Below, piece by piece: positions 42,881 to 52,469 of a stretch of 64,000 bases of DNA. Position 1 is the stretch's first letter, and each line of letters opens with the position of its first letter. Below the pieces are notes generated by a model. It saw only the letters and a program-made list of their open reading frames with translations, ran no database searches and was not told the origin of the DNA. Source of the stretch: Demequina pelophila (GTDB lineage: Bacteria > Actinomycetota > Actinomycetes > Actinomycetales > Demequinaceae); assembly GCF_000971175.1 (NCBI RefSeq), contig NZ_BBLY01000007.1:62001-126000 (forward strand), given 5' to 3'. The position numbers and the translations under genes were made by a program.

Positions 42881-44578
42881 CTACCTCGCCAGGTAGACGC
42901 GCGCCTCCCAGGGCGCCAGGTGCATCGGCCCCACCACGGGCGGCGGGTCCACCGCCACGCCCTGGTTGTGCAGCACCAGCCGCGCGGCGCCCAGGTCGAT
43001 GTCCACGTCGACCGGCTCCCCCGAGAGGTTCGCGGCGACCGTCATCACCGAGCCGTCGAGCTCGCGGCGGAACGCGAACACGCGCGGATGCTCGGGCAGC
43101 AGCATCGCGAACGAGCCGTGCGACACCACGGCCTCCCCGTGACGCAGGTCGATGAGCGATCGGTAGAAGTTGAAGACGCTGTCGGGGTCCTCCACCTGCG
43201 CCTCGGCGTTGAGCCAGGCGTGGTTGGCGGGGACGTCGATCCACGGGGTGCCGGACGTGAAGCCGGCGTGCGGTCCCGCCGTCCACTGGACCGGGGTCCG
43301 CGCGTTGTCGCGGCTCATGGCGGACAGCCCGTCGAGCACGCGCTCCTCCCCCACGCCCAGCGCCCGCAGCTCGTCATACGCGTTGAGCGACTCGATGTCG
43401 CGGAACTGGTCGATCGACGTGAACCCGGCGTTCGTCATGCCCAGCTCGTCGCCCTGGTAGACGTAGGGCGTGCCGCGCTGGAGGTGCAGCACGGCCGCGA
43501 GCGCCTTGGCGGAGGCGGCCCAGTGGTCGCGGTCGTCGCCGAAGCGGGAGACCACGCGCGGCTGGTCGTGGTTGTCCCAGTACAGGCTGTTCCACCCGCG
43601 CTCGCCCAGCTCGTGCTGCCAACGCCCCAGGATCGACTTGAGGCGCACCAGATCCAGCGGCTGGGGATCGAACTTGCCGCCCGGCCCGTGGTCCACGTCG
43701 ACGTGCTCGAACTGGAAGACCATGTCGAGCTCGCGGCGGGCGGGGTCCGTGATGAGCAGCGCCTCGTCCGTGGTGATGCCCGGGGTCTCGCCCACGGTGA
43801 GCAGCTCCGCGTCGCGGCCGTCGAACACCTCGCGGCGCATCTCCTGCAGGTAGGCGTGCATGCGCGGCCCGTTGGCGTACAGCGGGAAGCCGTTGCCCAG
43901 CCCGCCCGGCAGCGGCGCGCCGTCGCGCAGCGGCAGCTCCTTGGAGATGAGGTTGATGACGTCCATGCGGAAGCCGTCGACGCCCTTGTCCAGCCACCAG
44001 CGCATCATCGCGTAGACCGCCTGACGCACCTCGCGGTTCTCCCAGTTGAGGTCCGGCTGCTTGGGGTGGAACAGATGGAGGAAGTACTCGCCCGACTCCT
44101 CGTCGAGCTCCCACGTCGATCCGGAGAAGAAGGCCCGCCAGTTGGTGGGCTCGGCGCCCACGTCGCCGGCCGCGAAGCCCTCGCGCGGGGGACGCCACCA
44201 GTACCAGTCGCGCTTGGGGCTGCGCCGCGACGAGCGCGACTCGAGGAACCACGGGTGCTCGTCCGACGTGTGGTTGACCACCAGGTCCATGACCAGCTTC
44301 ATGCCGCGCTCGTGGACCTCCGCGAGCAGCGCGTCGAAGTCCTCCATGGTGCCGAACGCCGGATCGATGGCGTGATAGTCGGAGATGTCGTAGCCGTTGT
44401 CCGCGTGCGGCGAGGCGTAGATGGGCGACAGCCACAGCACGTCGACGCCCAGATCCTGGAGGTGGCCCAGCCGGGAGCGGATGCCCGGCAGGTCGCCGAT
44501 CCCGTCGCCGTTCGAGTCCTGAAAGCTCCGGGGGTAGATCTGATAGACCACCGCGGACTTCCACCAGTCACTGCTCAC
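42881..44578 (-). CDS. GH13 alpha-glucosidase / oligo-1,6-glucosidase
   Basis: A 565-aa TIM-barrel glycosidase. The four family regions are present: VMDLVVNHTS, GVDGFRMDVI (nucleophile Asp), LLTVGETPGI (acid Glu), YWDNHDQPR. IYPRSFQDSNGDGIGDLPGI is the calcium-loop signature of the alpha-glucosidase subgroup. There is no signal peptide, so it acts on imported oligosaccharides. The GTG start has CAAGGAGGAGCGTCC upstream. It lies 35 bp downstream of the ABC exporter gene, possibly one transcript. Confidence 0.92.
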   Translation of the reverse strand: MSSDWWKSAVVYQIYPRSFQDSNGDGIGDLPGIRSRLGHLQDLGVDVLWLSPIYASPHADNGYDISDYHAIDPAFGTMEDFDALLAEVHERGMKLVMDLVVNHTSDEHPWFLESRSSRRSPKRDWYWWRPPREGFAAGDVGAEPTNWRAFFSGSTWELDEESGEYFLHLFHPKQPDLNWENREVRQAVYAMMRWWLDKGVDGFRMDVINLISKELPLRDGAPLPGGLGNGFPLYANGPRMHAYLQEMRREVFDGRDAELLTVGETPGITTDEALLITDPARRELDMVFQFEHVDVDHGPGGKFDPQPLDLVRLKSILGRWQHELGERGWNSLYWDNHDQPRVVSRFGDDRDHWAASAKALAAVLHLQRGTPYVYQGDELGMTNAGFTSIDQFRDIESLNAYDELRALGVGEERVLDGLSAMSRDNARTPVQWTAGPHAGFTSGTPWIDVPANHAWLNAEAQVEDPDSVFNFYRSLIDLRHGEAVVSHGSFAMLLPEHPRVFAFRRELDGSVMTVAANLSGEPVDVDIDLGAARLVLHNQGVAVDPPPVVGPMHLAPWEARVYLAR

Positions 44579-44613
44579 GGACGCTCCTCCTTGTCGACGG
44601 CGACCCGTCCACA

Positions 44614-46494
44614 CTAGTGCGTCTGGCGGGCCGCGAGCGCGGCGTACAGGCCTCCCGCCGCGAGCAGTTCGCCGTGCGTGCCGTCCTCGACGATGCGGCC
44701 GCCCTCGACCACGTGGATGACGTCCGCGTGCTGGATGGTCGAGAGACGATGCGCGACCACCAGGGTGGTGCGCCCCCGTGCCGCGCGGTCGAGGGCCTGC
44801 TGGACGATGCGCTCGGCCACCGTGTCGAGCGCGCTCGTCGCCTCGTCCAGCAGCAGCACGGGCGGGTCCTTGAGCAGCACGCGGGCGATCGCGATGCGCT
44901 GCTTCTCCCCGCCCGACAGCCGGTAACCCCGCTCCCCCACGATGGTGTCGTAGCCGTCCTCGAAGCCCTCGATGGCGTCGTGGATCGAGGCGGCGCGGCA
45001 GGCCTCGACCAGCTCCGCGTCCGTCGCGGACGGCCTCGCGTACCGCAGGTTGTCCGCGATGGACGCGTGGAACAGGTAGGTCTCCTGGCTCACGACGCCG
45101 ATGTGCGCCATCACCGACTCGTGCGCCAGCCGCCGCACGTCCTCGCCCGCGAAGCGCACCTCTCCGGCGGTCGCGTCGTAGAGCCGCGCGGCCAGGTAGA
45201 CCATGGTGGTCTTGCCCGCTCCGGAGGGGCCCACGAAGGCGTGCGTGGAGCCCGGCTCCGCCACGAACGACACCCCGCCCAGGGTGGGCCGTGCATCGTC
45301 CCGTGCCCCGGGGTAGCGGAAGGCGACGTCGCGGAACTCGACCCGGCCGAGCGGGCCCGGGGCGTCCTCGACGGGGACGGCGTCGGGCGCGTCGGTGATC
45401 GCGGGCTCGAGGTCCAGGTACTCGAAGATCCGCGCGAAGAGCGCGCGCGAGGTCTGGATCTCGAGCGCCGTGCGCATGAGCGCCATGAGCGGGAACAGCA
45501 GGCGCGACTGGACGGCGGTGAAGGCGACGATGGTGCCCGCCGTGAGCGTGGACGAGCCCGCGCCCAGCAGCCAGCCGGCGGCCAGGTAGATGACCGCGGG
45601 GACCGAGGACATGACGACCGACACCATCCCGAAGAACCACTGGCCGGTCATGGCCTGCTGGACCTGGAGGCGGATCTGGGTGGCGTTCTCGTCGGCGTAG
45701 CGGCGCGCGTCGAGCCGCTGGCGGCCGTAGGTCTTGGACAGCAGCACTCCCGAGACGGACAGGGTCTCCTGGGTGATCGCGGTCAGCTCGGACAGCGACT
45801 CCTGCGTGCGGGCGGCGATGCGCGCGCGCACCCGCCCCACGCGCCGCTGCACCCACACGAGGGCGGGCATGAGCACCACGGCGAGCAGGGTGAGGCGCCA
45901 GTCGAGCAGCACCATGGCGACCAGCGAGGCGGCCACCGTCACCGCGTTGCCCACGATGCTCGACACGAACGTGGTGAGCACGCCGGAGACGGCGCCCACG
46001 TCGTTGAGCAGGCGGGACTGGATCACGCCGGTGCGGGTGCGGGTGAAGAAGCCCAGTTCCATGGACTGCAGCCGCACGAACAGGCGCTCGCGCAGGTCGC
46101 CGGTGACGCGGTTGCCCACGGTCGAGGTGAGGTACGTCTGCCAGATGCCCAGCCCCGCCGCGGCGACGAAGATCGCGATCATGAGGCCCGTGAGCTCCGC
46201 GAGCAGGCCCAGGCGCACGCCGCCGTCGGGCGGGAACAGCGCGTGGTCGAAGATGCGCTCGACCAGCAGCGGCGGCACCACCGTCGCGGCGGCCGCGACG
46301 ACGACGAGCACCGCGGTGGTGACGAGCGCGCCGCGGTACGGCCGGAACAGGGCGAGGACCCGCGGCCACAGGTCGGGGATGTCGGGCGCCTGGGCGTTGA
46401 GGGCCCGCTGCGCCTCCTCGTCGCGGCTCGCGACGCCGCGGCCGGGCATCCCGCCCATGGCCGCGCGCCGGGGCCCGGGCGGTGGATGCGACAT
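44614..46494 (-). CDS. ABC transporter, fused transmembrane and ATPase domains (exporter)
   Basis: A 626-aa half-transporter. Residues about 50-350 form the six-helix membrane domain; the ATPase follows with Walker A VGPSGAGKTTMVY, Q-loop SQETYLF, signature RLSGGEKQRIAIARV and Walker B VLLLDEATSALD, and the H-loop VVAHRLS. All motifs are intact. TAGGCT lies 6 nt upstream of the start (leaderless). It is divergent from trmL. Substrate unknown. A GGGACGATGC copy at 45293 encodes part of the linker GARDDARP. Confidence 0.92.
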   Translation of the reverse strand: MSHPPPGPRRAAMGGMPGRGVASRDEEAQRALNAQAPDIPDLWPRVLALFRPYRGALVTTAVLVVVAAAATVVPPLLVERIFDHALFPPDGGVRLGLLAELTGLMIAIFVAAAGLGIWQTYLTSTVGNRVTGDLRERLFVRLQSMELGFFTRTRTGVIQSRLLNDVGAVSGVLTTFVSSIVGNAVTVAASLVAMVLLDWRLTLLAVVLMPALVWVQRRVGRVRARIAARTQESLSELTAITQETLSVSGVLLSKTYGRQRLDARRYADENATQIRLQVQQAMTGQWFFGMVSVVMSSVPAVIYLAAGWLLGAGSSTLTAGTIVAFTAVQSRLLFPLMALMRTALEIQTSRALFARIFEYLDLEPAITDAPDAVPVEDAPGPLGRVEFRDVAFRYPGARDDARPTLGGVSFVAEPGSTHAFVGPSGAGKTTMVYLAARLYDATAGEVRFAGEDVRRLAHESVMAHIGVVSQETYLFHASIADNLRYARPSATDAELVEACRAASIHDAIEGFEDGYDTIVGERGYRLSGGEKQRIAIARVLLKDPPVLLLDEATSALDTVAERIVQQALDRAARGRTTLVVAHRLSTIQHADVIHVVEGGRIVEDGTHGELLAAGGLYAALAARQTH

Positions 46495-46500
46495 GCCGAC

Positions 46501-46506
46501 AGCCTA
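46501..46506 (-). promoter_or_regulatory. -10 box TAGGCT for ABC exporter
   Basis: On the minus strand TAGGCT, GTCGGC, ATG with 6-nt spacing. Confidence 0.45.
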
Positions 46507-46536
46507 GGCCGCGGCGTGCCTGCGACAATGGCGCGC

Positions 46537-47019
46537 ATGACCGTCGCGCTGCCCTCGATCGCCTTCTACGAGCCCCGCATCCCCGAGAACACGGGCAACG
46601 CGATCCGGCTGTCGGCCGTCACGGGGGCGCCGCTGCGCCTCATCGAGCCGCTGGGCTTCTCCATGGAGGAGTCGAAGCTGCGCCGGGCCGGGCTCGACTA
46701 TCACGACCTCGCGAGCGTCACCATCCACCCGGACCTCGAGGCTCTGCTGGCGGACCTTCCGCAGGCGCGCGTGTTCGCCTTCACGGCCAGGGCGTCGGTC
46801 ACGTACACGGACGTGGACTTCCGCGCCGACGACGTGCTGCTGTTCGGCCCCGAGCCCACGGGCCTGCCCGAGGACGTGCTCGCACACCCGCGCATCACCG
46901 AGCGGCTGCGCATCCCGATGCTGCCGGGCCGACGCTCGCTCAACCTCGCGAACTGCGCCGCGATCACCATCTACGAGGCCGCACGCCAGTTGGGGTTCAA
47001 CCCGCCGGACGCCGCCTGA
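46537..47019 (+). CDS. trmL: tRNA (cytidine(34)-2'-O)-methyltransferase
   Basis: A 160-aa SPOUT methyltransferase modifying the wobble base of tRNA-Leu. Motifs: IAFYEPRIPENTGNAIRLSA at the N-terminus, LLFGPEPTGLPEDVL and the C-terminal knot IPMLPGRRSLNLANCAAITIYEA. The Asn-rich SLNLAN loop binds SAM. ATG 46537 was chosen because GACAAT is 7 nt upstream (leaderless); an in-frame ATG 9 nt earlier is possible. It is convergent with the MarR gene. Confidence 0.93.
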   Translation: MTVALPSIAFYEPRIPENTGNAIRLSAVTGAPLRLIEPLGFSMEESKLRRAGLDYHDLASVTIHPDLEALLADLPQARVFAFTARASVTYTDVDFRADDVLLFGPEPTGLPEDVLAHPRITERLRIPMLPGRRSLNLANCAAITIYEAARQLGFNPPDAA

Positions 47020-47078
47020 CGCGCAGGCGCGAGCACCGGGGACGATGCGGTGGCCGGGCGGCGTGCCCGGCCTCCTTC

Positions 47079-47534
47079 TCAGATGCCCAGCTCGAGCAGG
47101 TCCGCGGGGTCCGGCTCGCCGGCCGCGCGGGCGAAGAGCGTCATGCCCTGCTTCACCGTCTCCTGCTCCTCGGCGGGCAGGGTCTCGATGATCGACAGGA
47201 TGGTCGCGCGGCGCGCCTGGGTGACGGTCTCGACGAGCGCGGCGCCGCGCTCCTCGAGGCTCACGCGGATCTCGCGGCGGTTGCCGGGCACGGGGCTGCG
47301 GAGGATGAAGCCGTTCTGCTCGAGGCGCTCGACCGTGCGGGTGAGCGTCGAGGGGTGGACGCCGATCTGCTCCGCGAGGTCGCCCATGCGCATGCCTCCC
47401 TTGTTGGAGAGCACCACGAGGACACGGAACTGCGGGACCGTCACCTCCTCCAGCGCGGGCGACATGGAGCGCGCTACGATGCCCAGCAGGGCGCGAGAAG
47501 CGACGATGGTCGAATCGGTGACGTCGATGAGCAC
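47079..47534 (-). CDS. MarR family transcriptional regulator
   Basis: A 151-aa winged-helix regulator. The DNA-binding part reads MRMGDLAEQIGVHPSTLTRTVERLEQNGFILR with wing SPVPGNRREIRVSL. The GTG start lies 6 nt after TATCGT (leaderless). It is divergent from the ClC channel gene with 56 bp or more between; the imperfect palindrome at 47571-47590 is a candidate operator for both genes. Confidence 0.88.
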   Translation of the reverse strand: MLIDVTDSTIVASRALLGIVARSMSPALEEVTVPQFRVLVVLSNKGGMRMGDLAEQIGVHPSTLTRTVERLEQNGFILRSPVPGNRREIRVSLEERGAALVETVTQARRATILSIIETLPAEEQETVKQGMTLFARAAGEPDPADLLELGI

Positions 47535-47570
47535 ACCTGGACGATAGCAGAGATCCGTGCTACGGTCAAA

Positions 47571-47590
47571 AGGTTGCAATCGTACAATCT
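47571..47590. promoter_or_regulatory. Candidate MarR operator
   Basis: AGGTTGCAATCGTACAATCT is an imperfect palindrome (TTG-N-A...T-N-CAA) of the size and base pattern MarR proteins bind, in the AT-richer stretch between the divergent marR and ClC genes. Confidence 0.45.
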
Positions 47591-47608
47591 GTGAGGAAGC
47601 ACGCCCTC

Positions 47609-49381
47609 GTGACCGCCGCCGCCCCGTCACCCGCCCGCCCCTCCGCACCCCGCCGGGCCGCCGCCTGGTTCCGCCGCTCCGAGAACGGCGCCCTCATCGT
47701 GCTGTCCCTCGCGGTGGGCGTCCTCGCCGGATTCGGCGCCATCGCCTTCCGCTGGCTCATCGAGCGGGCTACCTGGATCTTCTCCGGCCACGCCGACTAC
47801 GCGGGCACCACCGGCCACCCCGAGCACCCGTGGCTCCCCTGGCTCGGCGGCTTCTTCGTGGTGCTCGCCCCCGCCGTCGGCGGCCTCATCTACGGCCCGC
47901 TCGTCGCGAAGTTCGCGCCCGAGGCCCGCGGCCACGGCGTCCCCGAGGTGATGTACGCGATCCACCGCCGCGGCGGCCGCATCCCTGCCAAGGTCGCGTT
48001 CGTCAAGGCGCTCGCCTCGGCCATCACCATCGGCTCGGGAGGCTCGGTGGGGCGTGAGGGGCCCATCGTCCAGATCGGCTCCGCCGTAGGCTCGACGCTC
48101 GGGCGCTGGGTGCGCCTCAACGAGTCCCAGCTGCGCCTCCTGGTCGCGTGCGGCGCCGCCGGCGGCATCGCGGCCACCTTCAACGCCCCCATCGCGGGCG
48201 TCTTCTTCGCGCTCGAGCTGCTGCTCGGCTCCGTGGCCGCCCGACACTTCGGCTCGATCGTCATCGCCGCCGTCACCGCATCGGTCATCGGACGCGCCGT
48301 CATGGGCGACGAGGCGTTCCTGGTCCTGCCCGAGTTCTCCGTCGAGCACCTGACCGAGTACGGCCTCTACGTGGTGCTCGGGCTCCTCGCCGCGCTCGTG
48401 GGGCTGGGCTTCACGCGCGCCCTGTACTGGATCGAGGACCTGTGCGACCGCGTCTGGCGCGGCCCCGAGTGGGCGCGGCCCGCGGTGGGCGGCCTCCTGC
48501 TGGGCCTGCTGCTGCTCGCGATCCCCCAGATGTACGGCGTGGGCTACCCCGTCCTCGAGGGCGCCGTGATGGGCCAGTACACCGTGGCGTTCCTGCTCGT
48601 CATGCTCGTCGCGAAGGTGATCGCGACGTCGCTCACCATCGGCATCGGCGGCTCCGGCGGCGTCTTCGCACCGTCGCTGTTCCTGGGCGCGATGTTCGGC
48701 GCCGCCTTCGGACAGACGGCGGACATGCTGATGCCCGGACTGGATCTCAATCCCGGCGCGTACGCGCTCGTCGCGATGGCCGCCGTGTTCGCCGGCTCCG
48801 CGCGCGCCCCGCTGACGGCCGTCATCATCCTGTTCGAGCTCACCGGCGAGTACACCATCATCCTGCCGCTCATGCTCGCCGTCGCCGTCGCGACGCTCGT
48901 CTCCGCGCGCCTGTCGAAGGACACCATCTACACGCTCAAGCTGCGCCGACGCGGCATCGACATCGGCGAGCGCCCCGCGCAGCACCCCCTCGAGGGGGTC
49001 ACCGTGGGCGACCTCATGGCGGCCACCCCGCCCACGCTCGGCGAGGACCTGCCGGCGGACGATGCGATGCGCGCCCTCATCGCGGCCCGTCGCCACGCGC
49101 TCCCGGTGGTCGACGCGCACGGCACCCTCACGGGCATCGCCACCACCTCGGCGGCGGCCTCCGCCGTCGCGGACGATGACGACGTCGCCGACGTCACCGT
49201 CGCCAGCCTCCTCGAGTGGCGCACGCCCGTGTCGCCCGAGACTCCGGTGACCGAGGTGCTCGACGCCGTGGTCGAGGACGACGGGGCCGACGGCCTCGCG
49301 GTCGTGGACCAGGCCGGCGTGCTGGTCGGCTGGCTCCCGCAGGAGGCCGTGCTCCGGCGCCTCACGCCCACGCGCGACTGA
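47609..49381 (+). CDS. ClC-type chloride transporter with CBS pair
   Basis: A 590-aa protein (596 if the upstream GTG at 47591 is used). The ClC filter motifs are clear: GSGGSVGREGPIVQIG with the gating Glu, GGSGGVFAPSLFLGAMFG, and AAVFAGSARAPLTAVIILFELTG. A pair of CBS domains follows (VGDLMAATPPTLGEDLPADDA; VASLLEWRTPVSPETPV). GAGGAAG supports GTG 47609; the GTG at 47591 overlaps the candidate operator. It may move Cl- or F-. Likely controlled by the divergent MarR. Confidence 0.88.
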   Translation: MTAAAPSPARPSAPRRAAAWFRRSENGALIVLSLAVGVLAGFGAIAFRWLIERATWIFSGHADYAGTTGHPEHPWLPWLGGFFVVLAPAVGGLIYGPLVAKFAPEARGHGVPEVMYAIHRRGGRIPAKVAFVKALASAITIGSGGSVGREGPIVQIGSAVGSTLGRWVRLNESQLRLLVACGAAGGIAATFNAPIAGVFFALELLLGSVAARHFGSIVIAAVTASVIGRAVMGDEAFLVLPEFSVEHLTEYGLYVVLGLLAALVGLGFTRALYWIEDLCDRVWRGPEWARPAVGGLLLGLLLLAIPQMYGVGYPVLEGAVMGQYTVAFLLVMLVAKVIATSLTIGIGGSGGVFAPSLFLGAMFGAAFGQTADMLMPGLDLNPGAYALVAMAAVFAGSARAPLTAVIILFELTGEYTIILPLMLAVAVATLVSARLSKDTIYTLKLRRRGIDIGERPAQHPLEGVTVGDLMAATPPTLGEDLPADDAMRALIAARRHALPVVDAHGTLTGIATTSAAASAVADDDDVADVTVASLLEWRTPVSPETPVTEVLDAVVEDDGADGLAVVDQAGVLVGWLPQEAVLRRLTPTRD

Positions 49382-49543
49382 CCCGACCCAGGCGGCCCCG
49401 CCCACCAGGACTCCGCCACCCGCCCCACCAGGGCTCCGACCGCCTCCCACTCGGGCGGCGCTCGGGCAACGTAGACGCCGCACTCCTGTGCGCATCGTCC
49501 ATCGCGGCGGATTCCGGGACCTCCCGGTGCGATCCTGGCAGGC

Positions 49544-50485
49544 GTGACCGACGACCTCCTGGGCCAGACCCTCCATCGACTCCGCCTCGAGGGCCTGCGC
49601 TACGACCTCACGTCGTTGCGCGGCGAGTGGGCGATCGACCTGCCGGCGAGCGACGGGCTCATGGTGCTGCACCTGGTGACCACCGGCTCGTGTGTGCTCA
49701 CGGCGGACGGCGGCCGCACCCTCGACCTGTCCGCGGGACACATGGCGCTGCTGCCGCACGGCCTCGCGCACACCCTGCGCGCCGGCGACGCCGCGCCCGT
49801 GCCGTTCGCGGACCTGCCGCGCACTCAGGCCGGCCGCCTCTCGCAGGCGACCGTGGGCGACTCGGGAGAGGAGACCCACCTCTTCACGGCCTTCGTGCGG
49901 GTCGCCTCGGGCCCCGCCCAGCGGCTCGTCACGGTGCTGCCGCCGCAGGTGCACGTGTTCGCCGCCGACGAGGCCGCCTCGTCGTGGCTGCTGGCCACCG
50001 TGCGCATGGTGCGGCGCGAGGCCACGTCCGCCCGCCCGGGCGGCGAGGTGATCATGACGCGGCTCGCGGACATCGTCACCGTCCTGGTGATCCGGGCCGC
50101 GCTCGAGGACGAGGCCGTGGGGCGCGACGGCTGGATCGCCGCGCTGCGCGATCCCCAGCTGGGCGCCGCGCTCGCCGCCTTCCACGCCGACCCGGGCGCG
50201 ACGTGGACCGTCGAGGAGCTCGCGCGCGCCGCCACCATGTCCCGCTCGGCGTTCTCGGAGCTGTTCACCGCGACCGTGGGCACCTCCCCCATGCGCTACG
50301 TCGCGCGCTGGCGCCTCGAGGAGGCGCGTGCCGCCCTCGAGTCGGAGAATGATCCCGTCGCCCAGGTGGCCGCCCGCCACGGCTACCAGTCCGAGGCGTC
50401 CTTCGCGCGCGCCTTCAAGCGGGAGTTCGGCCTGACGCCCTCGGAGGCGCGGACGCGCCGCACCACCGAGGAGGCGCGCCCGTGA
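49544..50485 (+). CDS. AraC-family regulator with N-terminal cupin
   Basis: A 313-aa regulator. The N-terminal 150 residues form a cupin sensor (WAIDLPASDGLMVLHLVTTGSCVL, DLSAGHMALLPHG), followed by two helix-turn-helix units: WTVEELARAATMSRSAFSELF and DPVAQVAARHGYQSEASFARAFKREFG. The GTG start has GATCCT 7 nt upstream. It overlaps the MFS gene by 4 nt, so it probably controls that exporter. A near-copy of the recurrent motif (GCATCGTCCA) lies about 52 bp upstream. Confidence 0.88.
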   Translation: MTDDLLGQTLHRLRLEGLRYDLTSLRGEWAIDLPASDGLMVLHLVTTGSCVLTADGGRTLDLSAGHMALLPHGLAHTLRAGDAAPVPFADLPRTQAGRLSQATVGDSGEETHLFTAFVRVASGPAQRLVTVLPPQVHVFAADEAASSWLLATVRMVRREATSARPGGEVIMTRLADIVTVLVIRAALEDEAVGRDGWIAALRDPQLGAALAAFHADPGATWTVEELARAATMSRSAFSELFTATVGTSPMRYVARWRLEEARAALESENDPVAQVAARHGYQSEASFARAFKREFGLTPSEARTRRTTEEARP

Positions 50486-51783
50486 CGCTGGTCCCCGTCG
50501 ACGCGCCGGTCGCCTCCGGCGGCCCGTCGCTGTGGCGCAACCGCGCCTACATGAGCCTCCTCACGGGCGAGACCATCAGCGCCGTGGGCGTCCAGGTCGC
50601 GCAGGTGGCCATGCCGATCATCGCGGTCACGTACCTCGCGGCGTCCGAGATGCAGGTGGGCGTCCTGGGCGCCGTGCCCGGCCTCGCCTTCCTCGCGCTG
50701 TCGCTGCCGGTGGGCGCCTGGGTCGACCGGGTCTCGCGCCGGGGCGTCATGGTCGCGGCCAATCTGGTGCGCTCCGCGGTGATGGCGACGGTGCCGCTGC
50801 TGTGGTGGCTGGGGGTGCTCGAGATGACGGGCCTCGTGGTCGCCGCGCTCGCGCTGTCCGCGGCGCAGGTGTTCTTCGACATGTCCTACATGTCGATGGT
50901 GCCGTCGCTGGTGCGGCGCGAGCAGCTGGACGACGCGAACGCGCGCCTCCAGATCACCGCGGAGACCGCGCGCGCCGCCGGGCCCGGGCTGGGCGGGCTG
51001 CTCGCCAAGGCGCTCGCCGCTCCCCTGCTCACGCTCGCCGCGACGGTGGGCTACCTCGCCTCCGCGATCGCGATCTGGCGGATCCCGCGCGACGTGCCGC
51101 CGCCGCGCCGGGAGGCGCGGCTCATCGGGGAGATGCGCGAGGGCGTCTCCTTCGTGCTCCGCAACATCTACATCCGGCCCGTGGTGGTGTCCGCGACCGT
51201 GTCCAACCTGTTCGCCACGCTGGGCATGACGATGGTGCCGGTGCTGCTGCTGCGCGAGCTCGAGATGTCCGCCACCGCGTACGGGCTGCTGCTGTCGTGC
51301 GGCTCGCTGGGCGGCATCCTGGGCGCGGTGTCCGCGCCGTGGTTCGGCCGCCGGTTCGGCCAGGGCCACGCGATCCCCGTGACCTACCTCATCGGCGGCA
51401 TCGCGTTCTTCGCCATGCCGCTCGCGCTCCACGTGCCCCGCGCCGCCGCGATCGCGCTCATCGGCGCCGGCGAGCTCGTGGTGGTCTTCTCGATCGTCGC
51501 CTTCAACGTGGTGCAGGTGTCGATGCGCCAACGGCAGTGCCCCCCGCGCATGATCGGCCGCATGACCGCGTCGATCCGCACGCTCATGTGGGGCGTGGGG
51601 CCGCTGGGCGCGCTCGGCGCGGGCGTGCTCGCGACCCATCTGGGCCTCGCCGCCACGTTCTGGATCGCGGCCGTGGGCAACCTCGCGGGGATCGCGCTGC
51701 TGGTGCGCTCGCCGCTGTGGAGGCTGCGCACCGTGCCCGACCCGGCATGGCTGACCGACCCGGCCCACGCATCGTCCCCGTGA
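50482..51783 (+). CDS. MFS transporter (EntS/DUF894-like)
   Basis: A 433-aa 12-helix transporter. Motif A-like WVDRVSRRGVMVAAN follows helix 2 and PRMIGRMTASIRTLMWGVGPLG marks the second half. The pattern SLLTGETISAVGVQVAQVAMP resembles EntS-type exporters. The GTG start overlaps the AraC-family regulator stop. The last codons (DPAHASSP) derive from a GCATCGTCCC motif copy at 51769. Substrate unknown. Confidence 0.85.
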   Translation: MTLVPVDAPVASGGPSLWRNRAYMSLLTGETISAVGVQVAQVAMPIIAVTYLAASEMQVGVLGAVPGLAFLALSLPVGAWVDRVSRRGVMVAANLVRSAVMATVPLLWWLGVLEMTGLVVAALALSAAQVFFDMSYMSMVPSLVRREQLDDANARLQITAETARAAGPGLGGLLAKALAAPLLTLAATVGYLASAIAIWRIPRDVPPPRREARLIGEMREGVSFVLRNIYIRPVVVSATVSNLFATLGMTMVPVLLLRELEMSATAYGLLLSCGSLGGILGAVSAPWFGRRFGQGHAIPVTYLIGGIAFFAMPLALHVPRAAAIALIGAGELVVVFSIVAFNVVQVSMRQRQCPPRMIGRMTASIRTLMWGVGPLGALGAGVLATHLGLAATFWIAAVGNLAGIALLVRSPLWRLRTVPDPAWLTDPAHASSP

Positions 51784-51854
51784 CCTCCCTCCCGCGGTCC
51801 GCCGGCGCGACGGTGCTACCTTCGTCGTTGTCCCATCCCGAGGAGCACCCCCGC

Positions 51855-52451
51855 ATGACCTTCCGCCCCGGCCTCGTCGCCACCGCGCTCGCCGCCACCG
51901 CCCTGCTGGCCGCGTGCACGCCGAGCTCCACGCTCGACGACTCCACGACCCCCTCGCCGGGGGTCTCCGCGGAGCCGACCGCCGGGCCCACGAGCGACGC
52001 CGCGACCGAGGTCGAGGCCGCGCCGGAGCTCCCGGCGGGCGTGCCCGACCCGTGCGACCTGCTCACGGTCGAGGAGATCGCGGAGGCGAGCGGCGTGACG
52101 CTCGAGGAGGGCGTCGTCTACGGCGTGGTCACCAACTCCCAGCAGGCGGCCTGCCTGTGGCGCACGCCGGCGGAGGACTCCTCGACGCCGCGCCTGCAGG
52201 TCACCCTGAGCTGGTCCGACGCCTCCTTCGACGAGCGCCGGGCGATCGCGGAGGAGACGTTCGGCGAGGTCGAGGACGGCGAGATCGACGGGGCCGATGC
52301 CGTGTTCATCACGGGCGGCGGGCGTTCCGTCTCGATCGAGGCGGGCGGGTACTACGCCAAGATCTCGTACATCGACCCGGACCGCGACGTGCGCTCCAAC
52401 CGGTCGATCAACGGGTCCCTGTCCGCGGTGGTCGCGGGCAAGCTGGGCTGA
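51855..52451 (+). CDS. Lipoprotein with DUF3558-like domain
   Basis: A 198-aa exported lipoprotein: signal peptide and lipobox ALLAAC (Cys about residue 21), a Ser/Thr/Pro/Ala linker, then one domain starting VPDPCDLLTVEEIAEASG with a second Cys in AACLWRTP. It matches the repeated domains of the lipoprotein at 41821. CCCGAGGAGCACCCCCGC precedes the ATG. Function unknown. Confidence 0.78.
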   Translation: MTFRPGLVATALAATALLAACTPSSTLDDSTTPSPGVSAEPTAGPTSDAATEVEAAPELPAGVPDPCDLLTVEEIAEASGVTLEEGVVYGVVTNSQQAACLWRTPAEDSSTPRLQVTLSWSDASFDERRAIAEETFGEVEDGEIDGADAVFITGGGRSVSIEAGGYYAKISYIDPDRDVRSNRSINGSLSAVVAGKLG

Positions 52452-52469
52452 GCCGCCCTCGCCCCCGCG

